From assembly GCA_964416315.1 (NCBI GenBank), contig CAYQDR010000010.1, positions 1 through 64,000 on the forward strand: DNA of 64,000 nucleotides, read 5' to 3'. This document shows, in pieces, positions 17,209 through 26,197 of this stretch. The stretch comes from CAYQDR01 sp964416315. Lineage in GTDB: Bacteria; Methylomirabilota; Methylomirabilia; Rokubacteriales; DASRDR01. The translations under genes were made by a program, and so were the position numbers. Every line of letters begins with the position of its first letter. Within the stretch, counting starts at the first letter, position 1. The notes under the pieces were generated by a model, which was not told the DNA's origin, did not search any database, and saw only the letters and a list, made by a program, of their open reading frames with translations.

Positions 17209-18705
17209 TCACCGGTAGATCACGCCGGGAAGCCAGAGCGCGAGCGCCGGGAAGGCGAGGACCAGGACGAGCCCCACGAGCTGGATGATGACGAAGGGCA
17301 CGATCCCGCGGTAGATGCTCTGGATCCTGACCTCCTCCGGCGCGAGCCCCTTCATGTAAAAGAGCGCGAACCCGAAGGGCGGCGTGAGGAACGAGGTCTG
17401 GAGGTTCACGGCCAGGAGGATCGTGAACCAGTGGACCACGGACGCCCTGGGGACGTGGGCGCCGAAATCGAGGCCGGCTACCATCGGCCCGAAGACGGGC
17501 AGCACGATCAGGGTGATCTCGAGCCAGTCGAGGAAGAACCCCAGGCCGAAGACGATCCCCATGATGAGGATCAGGAGCCCCCAGGAGCCGAGGCCCGCCG
17601 CCAGGATCCAGTTCCTCACCACGTCGTCCCCGCCCAGCGAGCGGAAGACGTAGGCGAAGCACGTGGCGGACATGACGATGAAGAAGATCATGCCGATGGT
17701 GAGGGCGGAGGACTGCGTCACCCCCTTGAGGTTCTCCCAGCCGAGCCGGCCCCTGGCGAGCGCCAGGAGGACCGCCCCGAAGGCGCCCACGGCCCCGGCC
17801 TCGCTGGGGGTGGCGAACCCGAACAGGATGGAGCTCTTGATGAGGAGGATCAGGAAGGCCGCCGGCAGGAAGCCCTTGAGGACCAGCGGCACCTTCTCCT
17901 TGCGGGGGACGTTCAGGAGGTCGGGCGGGAGCGGCGGCGCCAGCTCGGGCCGGACCGCCGAGATCGTCCCGATGAAGAGGAGGTAGAGCGCGGAGAGCGT
18001 CAGGCCGGGCCCGAGGGCCCCCATGAAGAGCGATCCCACCGAGACCGCCATCAGGTCCGCCATGATGATCAGCATGATGCTCGGCGGGATCAGGATGCCG
18101 AGGGTGCCGGCGGCTGCGATGGAGCCGCAGGCGAGGCCGTGGTTGTACCGCTGCCGGAGCATGGTGGGCAGGGCCATCGCCGTCATCATGGTGACGGAGG
18201 CGCCGATGATGCCGGTCATGGCCGCCAGGATGGTGCCCATGACCGTCACCGAGAGGCAGAGCGCGCCCGGCACCCGCCGCAGCAGCACCTGGCAGCAGTA
18301 GAGCATGTCGCGGGCGATGCCGCTCCGCTCCATCATGACGCCCATGAAGATGAACGTCGGCACGGAGACGAGTACCAGGTTCTCCGCCGCCTGACCCCAG
18401 ATCCGCGGGATGAAGTTGAAGAACTCGATGGGCGAGAAGACCCCGAGGGCGTAGCCGATCAGCCCGAACAGGAACGCGAGACCGCCCAGGATGAAGGCCA
18501 CGGGGTAGCCCGAGAAGAGCAGGGCCCCGAGGCTGAGGAACATGATGATCGGCAGGTACTCGACGACGAAGTCCCTGAGGTGGGCCCCCTGGGTGGCGAG
18601 GACCCACGCGCCGATGGCGACGACAGGCACGAGGAGCAGCGGGACCAGGAGGGTCGTGGGGAGCCTGCCGTTCAGGATCTCGCCGAGCGACGCCGGTCGC
18701 CGCAT
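17209..18705 (-). CDS. dctM: TRAP transporter large permease, DctM family
   Basis: A 498-residue membrane protein with about twelve or more hydrophobic segments. DctM features include SVPTFIFMGVMMERSGIARDML, the GTLGILIPPSIMLIIMADL motif, FATPSEAGAVGAFGAVLLAL, and TSFLTPPFGFALFYMKG near the C-terminus. It is the ion-coupled transport subunit. It is the first gene of the TRAP operon. Confidence 0.93.
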   Translation of the reverse strand: MRRPASLGEILNGRLPTTLLVPLLLVPVVAIGAWVLATQGAHLRDFVVEYLPIIMFLSLGALLFSGYPVAFILGGLAFLFGLIGYALGVFSPIEFFNFIPRIWGQAAENLVLVSVPTFIFMGVMMERSGIARDMLYCCQVLLRRVPGALCLSVTVMGTILAAMTGIIGASVTMMTAMALPTMLRQRYNHGLACGSIAAAGTLGILIPPSIMLIIMADLMAVSVGSLFMGALGPGLTLSALYLLFIGTISAVRPELAPPLPPDLLNVPRKEKVPLVLKGFLPAAFLILLIKSSILFGFATPSEAGAVGAFGAVLLALARGRLGWENLKGVTQSSALTIGMIFFIVMSATCFAYVFRSLGGDDVVRNWILAAGLGSWGLLILIMGIVFGLGFFLDWLEITLIVLPVFGPMVAGLDFGAHVPRASVVHWFTILLAVNLQTSFLTPPFGFALFYMKGLAPEEVRIQSIYRGIVPFVIIQLVGLVLVLAFPALALWLPGVIYR

Positions 18706-19161
18706 GTAGCGCTCCGGGCCTCAGAGGTCTCGTGATGCCGACTGCCACTGACCGGCGCTGGCGCCGCGTGGTGCCGTCTGGTCTGTGAAGTTCGATCGCG
18801 CCGTCGGCACGCCTGGGTTCCCGGGGGACCGGGGGTGCACCCACGCTAGCCGCCCGGCTCGCACCATGTCAAGGGGAAACCCCCGGCGGAAATCCGGGGG
18901 ATCCCGGGGCCGAGGTCCACCGCCGAGTGACAGGATCGAGTTTTGGAAAGGGGGCGGAGCCCCGAAGGTGAGGCCTCGCCCCCCCCCCCGACCCTCTCCC
19001 CGCGGGGAGAGGAAGCCCATCCCGGCAATCGCGCTCGCGGGTTTTCGGAGGATCGCGCGCAGGCAGACCGCCGCGCTCCCGGAGAGGTCCGCTCCGGGCG
19101 CCGGCTTTGCCGGCGCAACCCGGGGGGAGGTTCGGAAGGGGGGCAGAGCCCCCCGCCGAGG
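18706..19161. other. Gene-free gap with hairpins and a family A copy
   Basis: No convincing gene in this 456-bp gap between the dctM start and the pafA stop. It holds a 20-bp perfect palindrome at 18993-19012 (CCTCTCCCCGCGGGGAGAGG), G/C-run tracts around 18950-18990, and a family A copy in reverse orientation at about 19085-19160. The palindrome and the family A copy lie where the proteasome transcript should end. Confidence 0.6.
19085..19160 (-). repeat. Dispersed repeat family A, copy after pafA
   Basis: Reading on the - strand: GGGGGGCTCTGCCCCCC hairpin, TTCCGAACCTCCCCCC linker, then a hairpin with stem GCGCCGGC/GCCGGCGC. In other copies this second stem is GCGCGGGC/GCCCGCGC, so a base pair has been exchanged while pairing is kept. 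Confidence 0.65.
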
Positions 19162-20517
19162 TTAAAACGACCGGATCAGGCGCTCGACGCGCTCGTCGTG
19201 GGCCTGGAAGGGGTCCTTGCAGAGGATCGTCTCGCGCTCCGGGTCGTTGAGCTTCAGGTAGACCCAGTCCACGCGGTAGTCCTTCCCCTTCAGGTTGGCC
19301 CGGCGGATGAACTCGCCCCGCAGCCGCGCCCGCGTCGTCTGCGGCGGGATGTGCTTGGCCTGCTCGATCGCGTCGTCCGTGGCGACCCGCTCGATCATCT
19401 CGTTCTTCGCGAGGAGGTAGTACAGGCCGCGGTCGGGCCGGATGTCGTGGTACTGGAGGTCGATCAGCGAGACCCGCGGGTCGCGCCACGACAGCCGGTG
19501 CTTCGCCATGTAGGTCTCGATCAGCTCCTTCTTGATGACCCAGTCCACCTCGCGGCTGCACGCCATCGGGTCCGTCTCGAGCCGCTCGAGGAGGTCCGCC
19601 CAGCGCTCGATCACGTCGCGGGTCACCGGGTCGGGCTCCTGGTGCTGGTAGTAGGTCTGTGCCGACTCGAGGTACTCCCGCTGGATCTCGAGCGCGGTCA
19701 TCGACCGGCCGTCCTTCAGCTTGACGATGTCGCGGAGGGCGGGGTCGTGCGAGATGTCCCGGATCGCCTGCACCGGCGACTGGAGGCTGTAGTCCCGGTC
19801 GAAGTACCCGTCCTCGATCATGTCGAGCACGACGGCTGTGGTCCCCACCTTCAGGTAGGTCGCCACCTCCGACATGTTCGAGTCGCCGACGATGACGTGG
19901 AGGCGGCGGTACCGCTCGGCGTCGGCGTGAGGCTCGTCCCGGGTGTTGATGATCGAGCGCGACGAGGTCGTCGCGCCGGAGATCTCCTGGCAGATGTGCT
20001 GGGCGCGCTGGGAGAGGCAGTAGTGGAAGCCCCGGGGGGTCTGGAGGACCTTGCCCGCGCCGGCGAACATCTGCCGGGTGACGAAGAAGGGGATCAGGGC
20101 CTCGGCCAGCCGCTGGAAGGAGACGTCCCGGGAGACGAGGTAGTTCTCGTGGCAGCCGTAGGAGTTCCCGGCCGAGTCGGTGTTGTTCTTGAAGAGGAGG
20201 ATGTTACCCGAGATCCCGTCCTCCCGGAGGCGCTTCTCCGCCTGGTGGAGGAGGTCCTCGACGATCCGCTCCCCCGCCTTGTCATGGATGCAGAGGTCCA
20301 TGATGTCGTCGCACTCGGGGGTCGCGTACTCGGGGTGGAAGCCCGTGTCGAGGTAGAGCCGCGCGCCGTTCTCGAGGAAGACGTTGGCGTTTCGGGCGCC
20401 CGGGATCACCTTCTCGAAGAGGTAGCGCGCGACGTTGTCGGGGCTGAGCCGTCGCTGCCCGTTCAGGGTGCAGGTGAGCCCGTACTCGTTCTCGAGCCCG
20501 AAGATGCGTCGCTTCAT
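19162..20517 (-). CDS. pafA: Pup-protein ligase PafA
   Basis: A 451-residue carboxylate-amine ligase of the glutamine-synthetase-like fold. It would join the C-terminal glutamate of Pup (or a Pup-like modifier) to lysines of target proteins using ATP. Visible hallmarks are the Mg-binding FGLENEYG (Glu9), LYLDTGFHPEYATPEC with the catalytic Asp57, KNNTDSAGNSYGCHENYL, and the nucleotide-site RRLHVIVGDSNMSEVATYLKVG. It lacks the long N-terminal insertion seen in Dop, which distinguishes the two paralogues here. Its start overlaps the prcA stop by 4 nt. It is the last gene of the proteasome operon. Confidence 0.95.
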   Translation of the reverse strand: MKRRIFGLENEYGLTCTLNGQRRLSPDNVARYLFEKVIPGARNANVFLENGARLYLDTGFHPEYATPECDDIMDLCIHDKAGERIVEDLLHQAEKRLREDGISGNILLFKNNTDSAGNSYGCHENYLVSRDVSFQRLAEALIPFFVTRQMFAGAGKVLQTPRGFHYCLSQRAQHICQEISGATTSSRSIINTRDEPHADAERYRRLHVIVGDSNMSEVATYLKVGTTAVVLDMIEDGYFDRDYSLQSPVQAIRDISHDPALRDIVKLKDGRSMTALEIQREYLESAQTYYQHQEPDPVTRDVIERWADLLERLETDPMACSREVDWVIKKELIETYMAKHRLSWRDPRVSLIDLQYHDIRPDRGLYYLLAKNEMIERVATDDAIEQAKHIPPQTTRARLRGEFIRRANLKGKDYRVDWVYLKLNDPERETILCKDPFQAHDERVERLIRSF

Positions 20518-21215
20518 GGTCCCTCGCGCCCGAGCAGCGCCTGCAGCTCGGCGGGCGGGATGCGCCGGAATTTCCGGCGCTCCCGGCTGCGGTCGAGGAC
20601 CGCGACCTCGAGGTCGCTCTCGGTCAGCGTCTTGTTCTGCGTCACCGTGAGGGCCCGAACCCCCAGCCGGACCGCGTCGACCAGCGGCAGGGCGTCGCGG
20701 TAGTGGTCCTTCAGGAAGCGCCGGATCTCCTCGGCCTGACCGCCCATGGCCGCGTACTGGAGCTCGTCCTCGATGGTCCCATCATACAGGATATGGTACA
20801 TCTCGTTCTTGCCGTTCGGCGGCTCCCCCACCTCCACGACCAGCACCTCCACCTCGAACGGCTTGATGGCGTCCGTGAAGATGTTCCCGAGGGCCTGGGA
20901 GTAGGCGTTGGCGAGCGCCTTCGCCGTCACGTCCTCGCGGTGGTAGGAGTAGCCCTTGAGGTCCGCGTGGCGCACCCCCGCGATCCGCAGGTTCTCGAAC
21001 TCGTTGTACTTGCCGACCCCCGCGAACGCGATGCGGTCGTAGATCTCCGAGATCTTGTGGAGGAGCGTCGAGGGGTTCTCCGCCACCAGGAGGATCCCGT
21101 CCGCGTACTCGAGCGCGACGAGGGACCGGCCGCGGGCGATGCCCTTGCGGGCGTACTCGGCCTTGTCCTTCATCATCTGCTCCGGGGATACGTAGTAGGG
21201 GAGGGGCATCGGCAT
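20514..21215 (-). CDS. prcA: Proteasome alpha subunit
   Basis: A 233-residue protein beginning MPMPLPYYVSPEQMMKDKAEYARKGIARGRS, the N-terminal gate and helix H0 of bacterial alpha subunits. The Ntn-hydrolase fold core (LVALEYADGILLVAENPS) lacks a catalytic threonine, as expected for alpha. It forms the outer rings of the 20S core and docks the Mpa ATPase. The ATG at 21215 shares its A with the TAA of prcB, so the two subunits are coupled for stoichiometric synthesis. Confidence 0.95.
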   Translation of the reverse strand: MPMPLPYYVSPEQMMKDKAEYARKGIARGRSLVALEYADGILLVAENPSTLLHKISEIYDRIAFAGVGKYNEFENLRIAGVRHADLKGYSYHREDVTAKALANAYSQALGNIFTDAIKPFEVEVLVVEVGEPPNGKNEMYHILYDGTIEDELQYAAMGGQAEEIRRFLKDHYRDALPLVDAVRLGVRALTVTQNKTLTESDLEVAVLDRSRERRKFRRIPPAELQALLGREGP

Positions 21216-22051
21216 TACCTGGCGCCGCCCTGCGCGCCGGCGCGTCGCGCGGCGAGCACGGCTTCGAAGTGCTGGCGGGCCTCCGCCTCGGGGACGTCCT
21301 CGAAGCCGCGCCGCGTGATGATCTTGACCGAGGGGAAGATCCCGTAGATCGGGTCCGGCCCCGCGGTCGCGACGTCCTCCTCGGCCGCGTCCACGAGCGC
21401 CTCGGCGGCCAGCCGGATCCCCTCGTCCCGCGAGCAGCCCGTGCGGTAGAGCTTTTTCAGCGTCGTGCGGGCGTCCTTGCCGCCGGAGCCCGTCGCGTAG
21501 TGGTCCATCTCCTCGTAGCGCCCGCCCGTCATGTCGTACTTGAAGATCCGTCCCTCGCCCCGCCGCAGGTCGAAGCCGGCGAAGATCGGAATGACGATGA
21601 GCCCCTGCATCGCCGCCGGCAGGTTCATCCGGATCATCTGGGCGAGCTTGTTCGCCTTGCCCTCGAGGGACAGTCCCTCGCCCTCGACCTTTTCGTAGTG
21701 CTCGAGCTCGGTCTGGAACAGGCGCGCCATCTCGATGGACGGCCCGGCCACCCCCGCGATGGCGATGGCCGAGTAGTCGTCCGCCTTGTAGACCTTTTCG
21801 ATGCGGCGGTGGGCCACCTGGTACCCCTCGGTCGCCTGACGGTCTCCCGCCATGACGACCCCCTCGGCGTAGCGGAGCGCCAGGATCGTGGTCCCCTTGG
21901 GGAGCACGAGCCCCGCGCCCTCGCCCGCCGCCGCTGCCGCCCCCGCGCGCGGCGCGGGGGCCGGAAACGGCTCCGGCGAGTGGCTCCGTATGAGATCGAC
22001 GAAGCTCGGGCTCAGGTAGTTGGCGAAGAGCGCCTGCCACCGGTCGTGCAT
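21215..22051 (-). CDS. prcB: Proteasome beta subunit (catalytic, with propeptide)
   Basis: A 278-residue precursor. Cleavage between Gly53 and Thr54 (LPKG/TTILALRYAEGVVMAGDRQ) would free the catalytic N-terminal Thr54 of this Ntn hydrolase. Family residues are clear: the Asp/Arg pair in AGDRQ, and TGSGGKDA later. The propeptide includes an Ala/Gly/Pro-rich stretch. A TATAAT box lies 18 nt upstream, so it may have its own promoter in addition to read-through from mpa-dop. The pup gene normally found just before prcB is not visible. Confidence 0.95.
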   Translation of the reverse strand: MHDRWQALFANYLSPSFVDLIRSHSPEPFPAPAPRAGAAAAAGEGAGLVLPKGTTILALRYAEGVVMAGDRQATEGYQVAHRRIEKVYKADDYSAIAIAGVAGPSIEMARLFQTELEHYEKVEGEGLSLEGKANKLAQMIRMNLPAAMQGLIVIPIFAGFDLRRGEGRIFKYDMTGGRYEEMDHYATGSGGKDARTTLKKLYRTGCSRDEGIRLAAEALVDAAEEDVATAGPDPIYGIFPSVKIITRRGFEDVPEAEARQHFEAVLAARRAGAQGGAR

Positions 22052-22069
22052 GGGCTATCCCCGGCTCGC

Positions 22070-22075
22070 ATTATA
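22070..22075 (-). promoter_or_regulatory. Possible internal -10 box before prcB
   Basis: TATAAT on the - strand stands 18 nt before the prcB ATG, immediately after a family B repeat. A GGGGA site lies between it and the start codon. No good -35 is seen, so this is a weak call for an internal promoter of prcBA-pafA. Confidence 0.4.
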
Positions 22076-22107
22076 CTCCGGCTCGGCTCCGACCCGATCG
22101 GACGGAG

Positions 22108-22268
22108 GGGACCGGCCACCCCGGGTGGCGCCGGGCGAGCCCCGCGGGGTCCCGGGCGAAGTGGGACCCCCTCAGCTTCCTTCCGCGATTCGGTGAATCG
22201 CGGAAGGAGGTGAGCGGGTGACGAGCCCGGGCGCGCGGGGCGAACCCGGCGACAGGACCCGGGGTGGC
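22108..22268 (-). repeat. Dispersed repeat family B, copy between dop and prcB
   Basis: This copy is nearly identical to the + strand copy between ruvA and ruvB (35183-35335) when read on the - strand. It has CCTGTCGCCGGG, CGCGCCCGGGCTCGTCACCC, a perfect 13-bp hairpin CCTTCCGCGATTC/GAATCGCGGAAGG (near 22178-22207), then GGGGGTCCCACTTCGCCCGG and CCCCGCGGGGCT. It is in the sense direction of its operon, as is the ruv copy. Confidence 0.8.
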
Positions 22269-22276
22269 GGGCAATG

Positions 22277-23773
22277 CTAGACGAGACTCGGGCGGGAGAT
22301 GTTGCGGAGCAGGTCGCGGGCGGAGGGGGACTCCTCGAGCAGCTGCCGCACGTACGCCTCGGTGCCCCGCAGCGGCTCGAGCATGAAGATCTTCTTCAGC
22401 GGGCCTTCCTTCAGGTCGAAGATGATCGAGTCCCAGGAGGCGGAGACGATGTCCTCCGAGTAGCGCTGGAGGCACATCCCCCGGAAGTACGCGCGGGTGT
22501 CCTTCGGCGGGTCGTGGATCGCCTTGGTGATCTCGTCTTCGCTCACGATCCGCTCCACGGCTTCGGATTCCTCGAGCTTGTAGTAGAGCCCCTTGCCGGG
22601 CCGGATGTCGTGGTACTGGAGGTCGATCATGGCGACGCGCGAGTCGGTCCACCCGAGCTCGTGCTTGACCATGTAGTTCTCGATGAGGTCCCGCTTGATG
22701 ACCCAGTCCACTTCCCGGGAGAGCGTCATCGGATCCTGCTCGAGGCGATCGAGGACGTACTCCCAACGGACCAGGATGTCCTTGGTGATGGTGTCGAGCT
22801 CCCGGTCCCGGTAGTAGCGCAGGGCGAGCTCCAGGTACTCGCGCTGGAGCGCCACCGCGGTGGTCGTCCGGCCGTCCTTGAGCCGCATCGGCGCGCGGCA
22901 GGCGAGGTCGCGCGAGATCCCGCGGAACGCCTGGACCGGGTTCTCCAGCGAGAAATCCCGGTCGATGAAGTCGTCCTCGAGCATCGCGAGCACGATGGCC
23001 GCCGTCCCGACCTTCAGGTAGGTCGCGACCTCCGACATGTTCGCGTCACCCACGATGACGTGGAGCCGCCGGTACTTCTCGGGATCGGCGTGGGGCTCGT
23101 CGCGGGTGTTGATGATCGGCCGCGAGTGCATCGTCTCCAGGCCGACCTCGGTCTCCAGGAAATCCGCGCGCTGCGAGATCTGGTACTCCGTGTACTCGAG
23201 GTTGTTCTCGGAGCCCACCTTGCCCGCGCCCGTGTAGACCTGCCGCGTGACCAGGAACGGCATCAGGTGCTGGACGATCCGCGCGAAGGGGCAGCGGCGG
23301 TCCATGAGGTAGTTCTCGTGGGTGCCGTAGCTGTTGCCCTTCATGTCGGTGTTGTTCTTGTAGATCAGGATGCGCTGCTCCGGCGGCGAGGCGGCCTCGG
23401 CGCGCATCCGCGAGATGTTCAGGATCCGCTCCCCCGCCTTGTCCCAGATGACGAGGTCGCGGGGATTCGTGCACTCGGGCGTCGAGTACTCCGGGTGGGC
23501 GTGGTCCACGTAGTACCGCGCCCCGTTGGAGAGGATGAGGTTGATGAGCCGCGACTCCTCCTTGGAGGGGAGCTCCTTCTCCTCGGCGTACTCGAACCCG
23601 CGCGCGTCGCGGAGCGGGCTCTCGGCCTCGTAGTCCCAGCGGATCCGGGCCGTGCGGTAGGTCTCGTAGGAGTTGATCAGGAGCAGCGACGAGAGGATCG
23701 GGTTGAAGTCCGGCTGGTTCCGGACCGTGATCCCGTACTCCGTCTCGATCCCCATCACTTTCGGGATGGTCAT
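22277..23773 (-). CDS. dop: Deamidase/depupylase Dop
   Basis: A 498-residue PafA paralogue. Dop removes Pup from targets and, in lineages whose Pup ends in Gln, deamidates it first. Hallmarks: GIETEYG (Glu10), RYYVDHAHPEYSTPEC with the key Asp90, YKNNTDMKGNSYGTHENYLM, and the longer N-terminal region SSLLLINSYETYRTARIRW followed by the flexible Dop loop (about residues 47-75). The ATG at 23773 (MTIPKVMGIE) is chosen because the fold starts there; the in-frame upstream extension is low complexity. It lies between mpa and prcB. Confidence 0.94.
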   Translation of the reverse strand: MTIPKVMGIETEYGITVRNQPDFNPILSSLLLINSYETYRTARIRWDYEAESPLRDARGFEYAEEKELPSKEESRLINLILSNGARYYVDHAHPEYSTPECTNPRDLVIWDKAGERILNISRMRAEAASPPEQRILIYKNNTDMKGNSYGTHENYLMDRRCPFARIVQHLMPFLVTRQVYTGAGKVGSENNLEYTEYQISQRADFLETEVGLETMHSRPIINTRDEPHADPEKYRRLHVIVGDANMSEVATYLKVGTAAIVLAMLEDDFIDRDFSLENPVQAFRGISRDLACRAPMRLKDGRTTTAVALQREYLELALRYYRDRELDTITKDILVRWEYVLDRLEQDPMTLSREVDWVIKRDLIENYMVKHELGWTDSRVAMIDLQYHDIRPGKGLYYKLEESEAVERIVSEDEITKAIHDPPKDTRAYFRGMCLQRYSEDIVSASWDSIIFDLKEGPLKKIFMLEPLRGTEAYVRQLLEESPSARDLLRNISRPSLV

Positions 23774-23914
23774 GCCGCCCTCGCGACCCCTGTCCGCGCC
23801 CGCCGCTCGGGTTCCCCTCGCCACACGGAGACCGGGCGCGGACGAAAACCGATCGCTGACGATAAAAGAAGCGTGAGGGCGGTGGGAGCGGCCACCCTCA
23901 CCCCGTGGCTTAGA

Positions 23915-24010
23915 TCCCTCGAAGGGGAGCTTCGCCCCCCTTCCGAACCTCCCCCCAGGAGAGGTTGCGCGGGCAAAGCCCGCGCTCGGAGCGCTTCGGT
24001 GAGCGCTGGG
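23915..24010 (+). repeat. Dispersed repeat family A, copy between mpa and dop
   Basis: A full copy: hairpin around GGGGAGCTTCGCCCCCC, linker TTCCGAACCTCCCCCC, hairpin GCGCGGGCAAAGCCCGCGC and tail TCGGAGCGCTTCG. It reads on the + strand, so it is antisense to the mpa-dop transcript. It fills most of the 275-bp gap, and no pup-like ORF is seen there. Confidence 0.75.
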
Positions 24011-24048
24011 AGGTCGGGCCGGCCGCTGTGGCCTTTTTCGGCATCCTT

Positions 24049-25872
24049 CTACAGGTATTGCCCGGTCGTGATCCGCTCCACCGGCCGGCTCTTGTCCTTG
24101 CCTTCGCCCAAGAGCGGCTTCACGTACACGATCCGCTCGCCCTTCTTCCCGGCGATCTTGGCCCAGTCGTCCGGGTTGGTGGTGTTGGGGAGATCTTCGT
24201 TCTCCTTGAACTCCTCCCGCACGGCCGTGAGCAGATCGTCCAGGGTGATGCCCTTCTCGCTCGTCGAGATGTAGCGCTTGAGCGCCAGCTTCTTGGCGCG
24301 GCGCACCACGGACTCGATCATGGCGCCGGACGCGAAGTCCTTGAAGTAGAGGAGCTCCTTGTCACCGTTGGCGTAGCTCACCTCGAGGAAGCGGTTCTCT
24401 TCCGAGAGCGCGTACATCTCCTCGACCGTCGTGTCGATGAAGCGCCGGATCGCCGCGTCCATGTCGCCGCCGTGCGGCCGCAGCTCCTGCTCGTGGATCG
24501 GGAGGTCGGCCGTCAGGTACTTGGCGAAGATGTCGGCGGCGGCGGCCTTGTCCGGCCGGTCGATCTTGATCTTGACGTCGAGCCGCCCGGGGCGGAGGAT
24601 CGCCGGATCGATGAGGTCCTGCCGGTTCGACGCGCCGATGACGATCACGTTCTTGAGCCCCTCGACGCCGTCGATCTCCGCGAGGAGCTGCGGGACGATC
24701 GTCGTCTCGACGTCGGAGGAGATCCCGGAGCCGCGCGTCCGGAAGAGGGCGTCCATCTCGTCGAAGAAGACCACCACGGGCACGTCCTCGGCGGCCTTCT
24801 CCTTCGCCTTCTGGAAGATCTCGCGGATCTTCCGCTCGGTCTCGCCGACGTACTTGTTGAGAAGCTCGGGGCCCTTGATGTTCATGAAGTAGCCCTTGAT
24901 CTTCTCCCCGCGTTTCTCCGAGACCTTCTGGGCGAGGTTGTTCGCCACGGCCTTGGCGATCATCGTCTTGCCGCAGCCGGGGGGACCGTAGAGGAGCACA
25001 CCCTTCGGGGGGGTGAGGCGGTGCTCGCGGTAGTAGTCCGCGTAGAGGTACGGGAGCTCCACGGCGTCGCGGATCGCCTCGATCTGCCCGATGAGCCCGC
25101 CGATGTCGTCGTAGCTGATGTCCGGCACCTCCTCGAGGACGAGGTCTTCGACCTCGCTCTTCGGGAGCCGCTCGAGGAGATAACCGGACTTCGCGTCCAT
25201 GAGGATGTGATCGCCGACCTTGAGCTTCAGGCTCCGGACCGGCTCGGCGATGATCGCGACCTTCTCCTCGTCCGCGCGCAACGTCACGACCGCGCGCCCC
25301 TCGTCGAGGACCTCCTTCAGGACGACGACCTCGCCCTGGATCTCGTACGCGGCCGTGTCGATGACGTTGAGCCCCTCGTTCAGCACGAGCTCCTGGCCGG
25401 GCTTGATGCCCTCCCGCTTGATGGACGGGTGGAGGTTCACCTTCACCTTCCGTCCCGCCGAGAGGATGTTCACGGTGCCGTCGTCGTTCAGCGAGAGGAA
25501 GACACCGTAGGTCGAGGGCGGGGCGCAGAGCTTGTCCACCTCCTCCTTGAGGGCCGTGATCTGCTCCCGCGCCTCGTAGAGCGCGTTGACGAGCTTCTCG
25601 TTCTGGTTGAACGCCTGGACGAGCTGACGGTTGGCCTCCCGCAGCTTGTTTTCGAGGAGCATGAACTCCTTCGGCGACTCCTCGAGCTTCTTGCGGAGAT
25701 GGATCGTCTCGGCCTCGAGGGAGCGGATGTAGGCCTGGAGGTCCTGGATCTGGATCTCGTACTCGGTCAGCCGGCGTCGGTACGCGGACTCGGTCATGGG
25801 CAGGAACTTGGACAGGCCCTTCACCCCCTCCGATTCACGGGGCGGAGTCCCCTTCTTCTCGAACTCCTTCAT
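24049..25872 (-). CDS. mpa: Proteasome-associated AAA ATPase Mpa/ARC
   Basis: A 607-residue ring ATPase that unfolds modified proteins and feeds them to the 20S core. The order is coiled coil (about residues 30-115) for binding the modifier, two OB domains (about 120-240), and one AAA domain. The AAA domain has Walker A GPPGCGKT at 296-303, Walker B VVVFFDEMDAL with Asp371-Glu372, and the arginine finger region DPAILRPGRLD. The C-terminus is GQYL, the same penultimate-Tyr tail used by mycobacterial Mpa to open the proteasome gate. The ATG at 25872 has a GGGAGG site. First gene of the operon. Confidence 0.96.
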   Translation of the reverse strand: MKEFEKKGTPPRESEGVKGLSKFLPMTESAYRRRLTEYEIQIQDLQAYIRSLEAETIHLRKKLEESPKEFMLLENKLREANRQLVQAFNQNEKLVNALYEAREQITALKEEVDKLCAPPSTYGVFLSLNDDGTVNILSAGRKVKVNLHPSIKREGIKPGQELVLNEGLNVIDTAAYEIQGEVVVLKEVLDEGRAVVTLRADEEKVAIIAEPVRSLKLKVGDHILMDAKSGYLLERLPKSEVEDLVLEEVPDISYDDIGGLIGQIEAIRDAVELPYLYADYYREHRLTPPKGVLLYGPPGCGKTMIAKAVANNLAQKVSEKRGEKIKGYFMNIKGPELLNKYVGETERKIREIFQKAKEKAAEDVPVVVFFDEMDALFRTRGSGISSDVETTIVPQLLAEIDGVEGLKNVIVIGASNRQDLIDPAILRPGRLDVKIKIDRPDKAAAADIFAKYLTADLPIHEQELRPHGGDMDAAIRRFIDTTVEEMYALSEENRFLEVSYANGDKELLYFKDFASGAMIESVVRRAKKLALKRYISTSEKGITLDDLLTAVREEFKENEDLPNTTNPDDWAKIAGKKGERIVYVKPLLGEGKDKSRPVERITTGQYL

Positions 25873-25961
25873 GGCCTCCCGTCCCCTTCGTGAGGCGTGC
25901 TGCGCTCCGCCTTCCCGACCCCGACCATCAACGTGCACACCGCCCGCGTTGGGCGTGCGTA

Positions 25962-25991
25962 AGTATAGGCAGTCGCAAAAAAACTTGTCAA
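25962..25991 (-). promoter_or_regulatory. Sigma70-type promoter of the proteasome operon
   Basis: On the - strand a perfect -35 TTGACA (25991-25986) and a -10 TATACT (25967-25962) are separated by 18 nt that include a T-run. The region is strikingly AT-rich for this genome. Transcription would start near 25955, leaving an untranslated leader of about 80 nt before mpa. The rest of the 325-bp gap between the divergent mpa and SBP genes shows no gene. Confidence 0.75.
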
Positions 25992-26185
25992 GGTTTTTCA
26001 GCCAAAACCGCGCGTTCAGCGCGGTATTCACGCGTTCTCATCGCGAAACACTCGCGCTCCGATGCTGCAACGCCGGTGCCACGGACCGCCGCGTGTCGCG
26101 CGCGCGCCATGCTCCACCTCCGAAGACGCGTGGCGCCCCACGGCGGTTCCCGGCCGGGGCCTCGGGCACTCGGCGTGGTCTTCCA

Positions 26186-26191
26186 TATAAT
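26186..26191 (+). promoter_or_regulatory. -10 box of the SBP gene, leaderless arrangement
   Basis: TATAAT ends 6 nt before the ATG at 26198, so transcription probably starts at or very near the start codon and the mRNA would be leaderless. No ribosome site precedes the ATG. Confidence 0.55.
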
Positions 26192-26197
26192 GAGGGC

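Noticed and set aside
22071..22276. Reading frame through the family B repeat before prcB as a Pup candidate
   Set aside because: The same peptide is produced by the copy between ruvA and ruvB, so it reflects the repeat; it is basic, not acidic like Pup.
23770..23976. 68-residue - strand ORF between mpa and dop as a Pup candidate
   Set aside because: It contains no Gly-Gly-Glu/Gln end, is not acidic, and is made of the family A repeat.
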